Below, one piece after another: positions 7,717 to 14,927 of a stretch of DNA of 50,024 nt. The notes under the pieces are model-generated. The model was given only the letters and a program-made list of their open reading frames with translations, was not told the DNA's origin and did not search any database. The stretch lies in contig PLUL01000011.1 in the NCBI GenBank assembly GCA_003164895.1, forward strand, positions 1 to 50,024, given 5' to 3'. The position numbers were made by a program, and so were the translations under genes. Position 1 is the stretch's first letter, and each line of letters starts with the position of its first letter. Source of the stretch: Bacteroidota bacterium (lineage in GTDB: Bacteria; Bacteroidota; Bacteroidia; Palsa-948).

Positions 7717-9477
7717 TTAGAATTTTGCTCTGTACCTTGCTTTCGCTTGCGATTTTGTAATTGATTTGTTCTTCGGATATTTTATCGTGAAAGCGAGATT
7801 GAATTTTTTTGTTTCGTCGGATGCAAGAGAAAGATTCCAAGAAAGTTTTCCTGTAATAACATCTTGCTGCGCTTTTGAAATTTCGAGAATATCCACAGAA
7901 ATATCGCCTTGCTTGGAAACAGGAAGCTGGTCTTGAATTTCTATGTTAATTGGATTTTTGCGGTTATTTTTTACAACAAATTCATATGCGTAAGATTCTT
8001 TTTTATTTGTGCCGATATATTTTGTGCTGGTCAAATCCTGTTGTTTTGTACGCGTAACAATAACTTTTCTGTCTCTACCAAGCGAAAGATTGAGTGTGTC
8101 ATCGGTGCTTCGGATATAAATGTAAGAACGTCCGACATACGTTCCGGCATAATAAACATTAGCCGGACCTTCCACCAGATTCAAATCTTCCCATCCGGTG
8201 ATGCGTGCAAGCAAAAAAACATCCTTATCTAATTTTGGCGCACAGAAATGCTGATAAGTTGCTGGGAGTTTGTAATCAGTTACTTCTACAAGATAGGGTT
8301 TTGCATCCGAAGGAATTGTGTAAGGAATTTTTATATCAAACTCAGCGCTAAGTTCCGGAACTTGAATTTCTTCGTAGGTAATATTATCTTTTTTATAGGA
8401 AGGATTTTGTTGAATTGCGCCACTACCATTGAAATTTTGCCTTCCTCCTCTAATACTTACACCAGGCGCAGTACTCAAAACCGAATTTATATTTTGTGAA
8501 GGCATTTGCTGAAATTCCTGTTGTGATTTTTTATCAGCATCAATGATTGATTCATTATCATTTTGAGTATTGTTATAGAGGTAATTAGGATTCAGGTCAT
8601 GGTCATAATTATTCTGATAATCGAGCCACCATGTGTTAAACTGTGGCTGCGAAGCACTTTGCATCGGGTCGGCAGTGGAAAGTTTTAATTTCACATCGTT
8701 CCAATCAACGCCTGAATTATTATACACATTGGCTTTATATTTCAGAGAAATGGGTTTGTCCACATCCTCCGCGCGCAAATCATAAATAGGAGCCCAACCG
8801 GAACTTACAACTAAATATTTTAATTCAATGGTGGCAGAAACTTTTGCATTTGCAGAAAGTAAAACTGTTATTTCGGCTGTTGGCTGATTGAACTTTGCGT
8901 TGAGCTCTAAAAGTTCATTATCTATTTTAATAACTGCTTCAGTGATTTTTTCCTGCTTCCTGTCAATCTTATAAACTTCTCCATTAATTTCTTTTATACG
9001 TTCAAGAAAAAAATCAGCAGAGGATTTTAACGCTGCAAGAGCAACTCCGGTATTCTGTCCGCCAATATATTGGTTGGCGATAAGCATTTTTTTTTCTGTT
9101 TCGTAAGCATCTTTTTCGTTTTGAAGAAGCTTGGAATTGTTATTCAAAAATTCAACCGAGTCCTTCAATTGCTTTATCCGCAAATTCTGTTGCTGTTTGG
9201 AAAGATAATTTACTTTGTCGGAAACCGAAAGAATAGAAACATCGTTCGAAACATTTACCTGCACACTTTTGGAAACCAATTTTGTTGAAAGCCCGACAAA
9301 AACAATTTTATTTCTGCCTGCGCTCAGATTCACTTGCGCATTGTGCGTAACCTCTGCTCCATCGAGATAAAGAATTACGGATTTTACCGGAGAGGAAACT
9401 TCCTGCGTGCTTTCGGGCGTGTTGGCAAATAAAATTGAAGAAGGAAAAAAGATGAAAGACAAAAATATTTTTTTCAT
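7717..9477 (-). CDS. exported DUF4139 (MuiA-like) protein with a plug-like insert
   Basis: A 586-residue protein with a signal peptide (MKKIFLSFIFFPSSILFANT), so it lies outside the cytoplasm. ATG 9477 was chosen because the frame upstream overlaps nuoC and the signal peptide starts there. A DUF4140-type N-terminal domain (about 25-110) is followed by a long coiled coil (about 90-195). The DUF4139 beta domain starts near SGWAPIYDLRA (about 225) and runs to the end. Between about 328 and 350 sits INSVLSTAPGVSIRGGRQNF, which looks like the TonB-receptor plug motif (SVLST.PGV.IRGGR); related Bacteroidota proteins carry a similar insert. The function of the family is not established; it was named for a Pseudomonas mucoidy inhibitor. 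It sits tightly inside the nuo operon, 10 bases after nuoC and 9 before nuoD. Confidence 0.85.
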   Translation of the reverse strand: MKKIFLSFIFFPSSILFANTPESTQEVSSPVKSVILYLDGAEVTHNAQVNLSAGRNKIVFVGLSTKLVSKSVQVNVSNDVSILSVSDKVNYLSKQQQNLRIKQLKDSVEFLNNNSKLLQNEKDAYETEKKMLIANQYIGGQNTGVALAALKSSADFFLERIKEINGEVYKIDRKQEKITEAVIKIDNELLELNAKFNQPTAEITVLLSANAKVSATIELKYLVVSSGWAPIYDLRAEDVDKPISLKYKANVYNNSGVDWNDVKLKLSTADPMQSASQPQFNTWWLDYQNNYDHDLNPNYLYNNTQNDNESIIDADKKSQQEFQQMPSQNINSVLSTAPGVSIRGGRQNFNGSGAIQQNPSYKKDNITYEEIQVPELSAEFDIKIPYTIPSDAKPYLVEVTDYKLPATYQHFCAPKLDKDVFLLARITGWEDLNLVEGPANVYYAGTYVGRSYIYIRSTDDTLNLSLGRDRKVIVTRTKQQDLTSTKYIGTNKKESYAYEFVVKNNRKNPINIEIQDQLPVSKQGDISVDILEISKAQQDVITGKLSWNLSLASDETKKFNLAFTIKYPKNKSITKSQAKARYRAKF

Positions 9478-9487
9478 TGAGTGGGTT

Positions 9488-9991
9488 TTATCGTCCAAAC
9501 ATCGAATCGTTTTTATCCGTTCTCGTTCCATCTTCAAGCGGATATTCTTTTCTCATGGGATGATAATTCATTTCATCCATATTTAAAATACGCTTGAGAT
9601 TTGGATGACCGGTAAATTTAATCCCGAAGAAATCAAACTCCTGTCTTTCCTGCCAATTGGCAGAAGAAAAAAGCGGAGTCAATGTTGGAACTTGCGGGTC
9701 AGCAATCGGAAAAAATGTTTTTAATCGGATGCGCCAGTTCTTCGGCATGTTGTGAAGCTGATACATCATTCCGAGTTCCTGCCCTTTGTTTTCGGGATAA
9801 TGCAAACCGCAAAGCGTGGTAAGAAATTCAAATCCCATTTCGGAATCTTCTTTCAGATACTGAACAATTTCAAAAAGTTTTTCCCGTTTGATAACGTAAA
9901 CAGGAAAATCATAACTCTGTTCGGCAGAAATAATTGCATCACCGAATTTCGCTTGTAATTTCTCGTGAATATGCTGTAAAATATTTTCCAT
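9488..9991 (-). CDS. nuoC: NADH-quinone oxidoreductase subunit C
   Basis: The 30-kDa-type peripheral subunit of complex I, 167 residues. The family signature is present: FLTTLCGLHYPENKG, then LKTFFPIADPQVPTLTPLF, ANWQERQEFDFFGIKFTGHPNLKRIL and the C-terminal RKEYPLEDGTR. It is a stand-alone NuoC rather than a NuoCD fusion. It follows nuoB at 31 bases and is separated from nuoD by the DUF4139 gene, an unusual break in an otherwise strict order. Confidence 0.96.
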   Translation of the reverse strand: MENILQHIHEKLQAKFGDAIISAEQSYDFPVYVIKREKLFEIVQYLKEDSEMGFEFLTTLCGLHYPENKGQELGMMYQLHNMPKNWRIRLKTFFPIADPQVPTLTPLFSSANWQERQEFDFFGIKFTGHPNLKRILNMDEMNYHPMRKEYPLEDGTRTDKNDSMFGR

Positions 9992-10022
9992 ATACGTTAT
10001 TTCAAAAGGGAATATGAAAAAC

Positions 10023-10586
10023 CTACTGGTTCTCCATTCCGTATTTAGTCATCAAATCTCTGTACTCTGGCGACTGTCTTTTTCTGAAAGTTTCTTTTCC
10101 AACCATTTCTTGAATCAACATAATTCCATCAAGAATTTGTTCGGGGCGCGGAGGACAACCGGGCACATACACATCCACCGGAACCACTTTATCAATGCCT
10201 TGTAATACGCTGTAAGTATCAAATATTCCTCCGCTCGATGCACAAGCACCCATAGCCAAAACCCATTTCGGTTCTGCCATTTGCTCGTAAACCTGTCTTA
10301 CGATTGGTCCCATTTTTTTTGAGATGGTTCCCATCACCATTAATAAATCTGCCTGACGCGGAGAAAATGAAAGTCGCTCAGAACCAAACCGTCCTAAGTC
10401 GTAATGTGGAGCCATCATCGCCATGAATTCAATTCCGCAGCAAGAAGTTGCAAAAGGAAGGGGCCAGATTGAATTTTTCCTTGCGAGTCCTACCGCTTTT
10501 TCAAGTGAGGTTGCAAAAAAACCCGGCTGCTGATGTCCATCCGGAGCAGCAACAACATTTACTTTTGGTGTAATTATTTCTGACAT
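10023..10586 (-). CDS. nuoB: NADH-quinone oxidoreductase subunit B
   Basis: The 20-kDa-type complex I subunit that holds cluster N2, the last iron-sulfur centre before quinone. All four cluster ligands are visible in the 187 residues: tandem C49/C50 in ATSCCGIEF, C115 in MGACASSGG and C144 in VPGCPPRPE. RFGSERLSFSPRQADLL is also typical. The start codon lies one base after the nuoA stop, so the two genes are translationally coupled. Confidence 0.97.
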   Translation of the reverse strand: MSEIITPKVNVVAAPDGHQQPGFFATSLEKAVGLARKNSIWPLPFATSCCGIEFMAMMAPHYDLGRFGSERLSFSPRQADLLMVMGTISKKMGPIVRQVYEQMAEPKWVLAMGACASSGGIFDTYSVLQGIDKVVPVDVYVPGCPPRPEQILDGIMLIQEMVGKETFRKRQSPEYRDLMTKYGMENQ

Positions 10587-10587
10587 A

Positions 10588-10953
10588 TTATTCCCACTTT
10601 AAAGCACCTTTCTTCATGATGTAATAAAATCCAACTAAGAAAAATGCAATGAACAATCCCATTTCAATAAATCCGCGAACTCCCAAGTCCTTAAAATTTA
10701 CCGCCCATGGATACATGAAAATAACTTCCACATCGAACAAAACAAAAAGTATCGCCACTAAAAAATATTTTATCGAGAAAGGAATGCGAGCATTTCCTTG
10801 CGCTTCGATTCCACATTCAAAAACATCGTCTTTAATTTTGGAACGCCTCTTGGGTCCAAGCCAGTGAGTGACAAACATTACCAGAACAACAAATCCGGCT
10901 GCAACGATGAAAGTTAGAACAATGGGCAGATAATCAAGTGCTGTGTTTTGCAT
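10588..10953 (-). CDS. nuoA: NADH-quinone oxidoreductase subunit A
   Basis: A three-helix membrane subunit of complex I, 121 residues. Helices lie at about 9-29, 64-84 and 93-113, and the conserved loop DDVFECGIEAQGNARIPFSIKYF and FDVEVIFMYPWA are present. The frame stays open upstream to 11049, but I place the start at ATG 10953 (MQNTALDYLP). That fits the family length, and a TATGTTTG promoter element (10976..10983) would put transcription start about 16 bases before this ATG. It is the first gene of the nuoABC-DUF4139-nuoD run. Confidence 0.95.
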   Translation of the reverse strand: MQNTALDYLPIVLTFIVAAGFVVLVMFVTHWLGPKRRSKIKDDVFECGIEAQGNARIPFSIKYFLVAILFVLFDVEVIFMYPWAVNFKDLGVRGFIEMGLFIAFFLVGFYYIMKKGALKWE

Positions 10954-10975
10954 AAATATGAATTCTGATTGCTGA

Positions 10976-10983
10976 CAAACATA
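10976..10983 (-). promoter_or_regulatory. TAnnTTTG -7 element for the nuo operon
   Basis: Minus-strand TATGTTTG, a full consensus match 22 bases before the nuoA ATG. No clear TTTG lies 19 nt upstream. It supports the short nuoA start. Confidence 0.45.
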
Positions 10984-11197
10984 CATAATATTTGTAAATG
11001 ATTGCATCATTTCAACTATGATTATACTCATAGAATTATCGGCAAGCATTCATCAATAAACCACTAAAAGGAACATCAGTTATCAACTATTTGCCTTTTA
11101 ATATTGTATTTTTCAATCATTTAAGTTTTTAACATTTATTATGTAATGACTTTTGAAAACTCTTATGTATCTTCGTTGAATATAAAAAGTAATTGCC

Positions 11198-11392
11198 ATG
11201 TTTGAAATGTCCAAATTAATTCTTCAGCGCGTAAGTTTTGACAAAAAACTTTTCAGAAAAGAATTGCTCAAAGCGCTCAAGTGGCTAAAGCCAAAAGAAA
11301 AAACTTTGCTTTACGTTTGGTGTCTGGGAAATTTTGGAATGTACAAAGATGTAATCTTAGAAGTTTTCCGACACACCGTTACCAAGGTTTAA
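11198..11392 (+). CDS. small conserved protein of unknown function
   Basis: A 64-residue, basic, probably all-helical cytoplasmic protein ([20 protein letters not shown], then [19 protein letters not shown]). I recall very similar short unnamed proteins in many Bacteroidota, with the same VSFD..LF.KEL.KA.KWL pattern, but know no function. A near-consensus -7 element (TATCTTCG, 11168..11175) lies 22 bases upstream. Its last 36 bases overlap the 3' end of queG on the other strand, so the two genes converge. There is no signal peptide or membrane segment. Confidence 0.7.
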   Translation: MFEMSKLILQRVSFDKKLFRKELLKALKWLKPKEKTLLYVWCLGNFGMYKDVILEVFRHTVTKV

Positions 11393-12304
11393 GAATTCCA
11401 GATTTCGTTTTATCCCTTTATATTTTGGTCGCTCCAAAGGGGAATCGTGAAATGTTTTGTTAAATGTTTCTTCCGAAATTTCTTCCCATTCTTTTTTTGT
11501 AAAATTTAATATCTCTGGTTTCGGATTGAATTGCGGTTCACTATGCGGTTTGGAAAAACTATTCCAAGGGCAGACATCCTGACAAATATCGCAGCCGAAC
11601 ATCCAGTCATCAAACCTACCCTTCATTTCAGCAGGAATATTTTCTTTCAATTCAATGGTGAAGTAGGAAATACATTTGCTTCCATCCACAACATAAGGTT
11701 GAGAGATTGCATCAGTCGGACACGTATCAATACATTTGGTGCAAGAGCCGCAGTAGTCGGCAATTTCGCTGTCGTACTCTAAATCCAGATCAACGATAAG
11801 TTCAGCGATAAAAAAAAATGAGCCATTGTTTTTGCTGATGAGGTTTGTGTGTTTTCCAATCCAACCCAATCCTGATTTTTTTGCCCATACTTTATCCATT
11901 ACCGGAGCGGAATCTACAAAAGCTCTTGCATTTACATCTCCTATATTTTGTTTTATGAATGCGATAAGTTCTTTTAATTTTTCTTTTATGACGAAATGAT
12001 AATCTTTTCCGTAAGCATATTTGGAAATTTTTGGTGAGTGCTCGTTTTGCTTTTCTGAAGGGAAATAATTCAACAGAAGAGAAATAACCGACTTTGCACC
12101 GGACATTAATTTAGTCGGGTCAAGACGTAGGTCAAAATAATTTTCCATGTATTGCATCTTACCGTGCATTTCATTCTTTAGCCATTTTTCTAAACGAGGA
12201 GCTTCATCTTCTAAAAATTCTGCTTTTGAAATTCCGCAGAAGTCAAAGCCGAGTCGTTTTGATTCCTTTTTAATTAGTTGTGTATGGGTATTCTTTGACT
12301 TCAA
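11357..12304 (-). CDS. queG: epoxyqueuosine reductase
   Basis: Catalyses the last step of queuosine synthesis in tRNA, the cobalamin-dependent reduction of epoxyqueuosine. The 315 residues include [15 protein letters not shown], the catalytic-Asp region [20 protein letters not shown] (about D131) and a bacterial two-[4Fe-4S] ferredoxin part. The cluster ligands are C185-C188-C191-C195 ([12 protein letters not shown]) and C238-C241-C245 (CDICQDVCP). The length fits the short QueG form without C-terminal HEAT repeats. The only start compatible with the family N terminus is TTG 12304, since an in-frame stop lies a few codons upstream. It is adjacent to tRNA-Arg but shares no operon logic with it. 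Confidence 0.95.
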   Translation of the reverse strand: MKSKNTHTQLIKKESKRLGFDFCGISKAEFLEDEAPRLEKWLKNEMHGKMQYMENYFDLRLDPTKLMSGAKSVISLLLNYFPSEKQNEHSPKISKYAYGKDYHFVIKEKLKELIAFIKQNIGDVNARAFVDSAPVMDKVWAKKSGLGWIGKHTNLISKNNGSFFFIAELIVDLDLEYDSEIADYCGSCTKCIDTCPTDAISQPYVVDGSKCISYFTIELKENIPAEMKGRFDDWMFGCDICQDVCPWNSFSKPHSEPQFNPKPEILNFTKKEWEEISEETFNKTFHDSPLERPKYKGIKRNLEFLNLGNGVSENF

Positions 12305-12341
12305 TAATCCAACTTCTCATAATGGATTTAAAAAGAAGTTG

Positions 12342-12417
12342 TGGTGCACCCGGAGAGATTCGAACTCCCAACCCTCTGGTCCGAAGCCAGATATTCTATC
12401 CATTGAACTACGGGTGC
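12342..12417 (-). tRNA. tRNA-Arg (anticodon UCG)
   Basis: A full cloverleaf on the minus strand. The acceptor stem is GCACCCG/CGGGTGC, the anticodon stem CTGG/CCAG encloses the loop CTTCGGA (anticodon TCG, reading CGA and CGG), and the T arm is GGGAGTTCGAATCTC. The discriminator is A and the 3' CCA is encoded. Confidence 0.95.
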
Positions 12418-12524
12418 AATTAAATTGAATGGCAAAAATAAGAATTTACATTCCTGATAATAGAGTAAATACAATATCTAATTGGATTTATCGTTACGAT
12501 TTCTTTAGTAACTTAGCGAAAGTG

Positions 12525-14861
12525 ATGACGCGTTTGAAACAAATTTGCACTTCCACAATTTTAATTTTATCCTTTATAATGGGCGGAGATGGTATTGCTC
12601 AACTCGCCATCGGTCAGTGGCGCGATCATCTTTCATATAAAAAGGGAATATCCGTTACACAAAGTGACAACACAGTTTATTGCGCAACACAAAGTGGTAT
12701 TTTCACATTGAACAAAGCGCATAATTCTCTTGAAAGATTATCAAAAATAAACGGGCTCTCCGATGTAGGTGTAAAAACACTTCGCTTCAACGATTATAAT
12801 CAAACGTTGCTCATTGCATATCAAAATGCAAATATTGATTTGGTCGTCAACAAAAACGTTTATAATATTTCTGACATCAAGCAATATATTATGACTGGCA
12901 CTAAAACCATTAATAATATTTACTTTATCAATGGATTTGCCTACCTTGCCTGTGGGTTTGGAATTGTTGTAGTTGATATGAATAAACAAGAAATTAAGGA
13001 TACCTACTATATTGGGAAGAATGGGGGATATATCAATATTCATGACATCGCTTCAGACAATAATTATTTGTATGCAGCCACCGATTCCGGGGTTTACTAT
13101 GCGCCGTGGAGTTCCAATCTTTTAGATTATAATTCATGGAATAAATTTTCATCTTTACAAAAAGGGATTTATAATACCATTATATCTTTTGCCGGCAAAA
13201 TTTATACTAACCTATCAACCAAAAAAAAATGGCCTTCAGATACAATTTTTGAGTATAATGGAACAACGTGGAGTCATTTTATTAACGACACTTTTGCTTT
13301 TGTTCCAGTGCGCAAATTAGATGTGGGCTACAATAAACTTCTTATCTCAAACGTATATGGAACTTATATTTACAATAATAACGATACACTTGCAGGAGTA
13401 ATATATTTGAATGCTTATCAATCCATCATAGACAAAAATGATTCGAATACATACTGGATAGCAGATAATGATCATGGGTTTATTAAAAGTTACAAACTTG
13501 GTTCTGGCACTGCATTTTCTCCTAACGGTCCCAATACTTCTGAAGTTTATGCCATGAGTATTTCAAATGAAGATTTATTGGTGGCACGTGGCAATCATTC
13601 AGATACATGGACTAATGTATACAATCCTGCTGAAGCATACAGGTTCAGCAACGAAAGTTGGTCAAGTTTTACACAAAATAATATTCCTGCTCTTGATACT
13701 ATGTATGATTTTTGCTCTGTTGCAATTGATCCTTCAAATAGTAATCATGTCTATCTTGGTACGCTTGGCACAGGCATCGTTGAAATAAATAATGGCGCGT
13801 TGGTAAATATTTGGAATACAACTAACAGCAGTTTGCAACCACGAGGTGATGCTCCTAATTCTCGTTGGATAGGAAGTTTTGGAATGGCTTATGATACATT
13901 GGGAAATTTGTGGATAACCAATTGCTATGCACCTAATTCCTTATCCGTTTTAAAAACAGATGGCACATGGCAATCATTTAGTTTTTCAGGATTAATGTCT
14001 GCAAACCCCACCATCGGGCAGATTATCGTAAATCGATATAATCAAAAGTGGATGGTACTTCCCCGTCAGCAAGGAATTTTTGTTTATGCCGACAACAGCA
14101 CATGGGCAACAAACGATGACAATAAAATACATCTCACTTTTCCAACTTGTTTAAATGTTGTTTCAAGTGGCAGCGTTCCCACCGATGTACTATGCATGGC
14201 TGAGGATAAGAATGGAGCAATCTGGGTTGGTACCGATGTTGGCATTGTTGTCTTTTTCTGTCCGGATCAGATTTTTTCATCTTCCGGTTGTCAGGCACAG
14301 CAAATTTATGTTCAGCAGGATGGACACACTCAACTTCTTCTTGTTACAGAAAATGTAACTGCTATTGCAGTAGACGGCGCAAACCGAAAATGGATTGGAA
14401 CGCTGAATTCAGGTGTGTTTCTTATGTCGGCAGATGGCACACAACAAATTCAACATTTTACAACGGAAAATAGCCCGCTTCTATCAAATACAATTAGTTC
14501 GATAGTAATAAATCCAAAAACAGGTGAAGTGTTTTTTGGAACTGCTGCCGGAATTATTTCTTATAGAAATGATGCAACGGAAGGATTGCAGGATTTTACG
14601 GATGTATATGTATTTCCAAATCCGGTTAATCCGGGATACGAAGGTCCTATTGCAATTACAGGACTTGTAGCAAATGCCAATGTGAAAATTACGGATATTA
14701 GCGGAACACTTGTTTATGAAACCACTTCACTTGGCGGACAGGCAATCTGGTATGGAAAAAATTTTAAAGGCGAAAGAGCTCATTCCGGAGTTTATATGGT
14801 TTTTTGTGCAAGCTCAGATGGATCAAAAAAATTTGTAACAAAAATTCTTCTTGTTAATTGA
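12525..14861 (+). CDS. porZ: T9SS attachment-complex protein PorZ
   Basis: A surface protein needed for T9SS cargo processing; in Porphyromonas PorZ works with PorU in the attachment complex. The 778-residue protein has a signal peptide (hydrophobic 8-22, then GIAQ) and the PorZ opening IGQWRDHLSYKKGISV. Repeated propeller-type blades follow (for example GLSDVGVKTLRF, GIVVVDMNKQE, LWITNCYAP, GAIWVGTDVGIVVF, RKWIGTLNSGVF). The C-terminal 85 residues form a T9SS type A sorting-like domain (VYVFPNPVNPGYEG ... GVYMVF ... FVTKILLV). The frame is open to 12429, but ATG 12525 (MTRLKQ) begins the signal peptide. A TAACTTAG near-promoter lies just upstream at 12509..12516. Identification rests on architecture and the N-terminal motif. 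Confidence 0.85.
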   Translation: MTRLKQICTSTILILSFIMGGDGIAQLAIGQWRDHLSYKKGISVTQSDNTVYCATQSGIFTLNKAHNSLERLSKINGLSDVGVKTLRFNDYNQTLLIAYQNANIDLVVNKNVYNISDIKQYIMTGTKTINNIYFINGFAYLACGFGIVVVDMNKQEIKDTYYIGKNGGYINIHDIASDNNYLYAATDSGVYYAPWSSNLLDYNSWNKFSSLQKGIYNTIISFAGKIYTNLSTKKKWPSDTIFEYNGTTWSHFINDTFAFVPVRKLDVGYNKLLISNVYGTYIYNNNDTLAGVIYLNAYQSIIDKNDSNTYWIADNDHGFIKSYKLGSGTAFSPNGPNTSEVYAMSISNEDLLVARGNHSDTWTNVYNPAEAYRFSNESWSSFTQNNIPALDTMYDFCSVAIDPSNSNHVYLGTLGTGIVEINNGALVNIWNTTNSSLQPRGDAPNSRWIGSFGMAYDTLGNLWITNCYAPNSLSVLKTDGTWQSFSFSGLMSANPTIGQIIVNRYNQKWMVLPRQQGIFVYADNSTWATNDDNKIHLTFPTCLNVVSSGSVPTDVLCMAEDKNGAIWVGTDVGIVVFFCPDQIFSSSGCQAQQIYVQQDGHTQLLLVTENVTAIAVDGANRKWIGTLNSGVFLMSADGTQQIQHFTTENSPLLSNTISSIVINPKTGEVFFGTAAGIISYRNDATEGLQDFTDVYVFPNPVNPGYEGPIAITGLVANANVKITDISGTLVYETTSLGGQAIWYGKNFKGERAHSGVYMVFCASSDGSKKFVTKILLVN

Positions 14862-14901
14862 TAATTCTTTGAAAATAGATTACCATATCTGAACTTTTAT
14901 T

Positions 14902-14909
14902 CATCTTTG
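14902..14909 (+). promoter_or_regulatory. near-consensus -7 element for the M1 aminopeptidase gene
   Basis: CATCTTTG, one base off TAnnTTTG, lies 18 bases before the ATG at 14928. The alternative TTG start at 14907 falls inside this element and is therefore unlikely. Confidence 0.4.
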
Positions 14910-14927
14910 CACTCATTTACCAACCAG

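Noticed and set aside
11040-11197. Possible tRNA or riboswitch in the gap between nuoA and the small protein
   Set aside because: AT-rich sequence without cloverleaf or conserved riboswitch core.
12429-12524. Extended N terminus of porZ
   Set aside because: The signal peptide begins at 12525, and the upstream part lies right next to the tRNA and has no similarity to PorZ.
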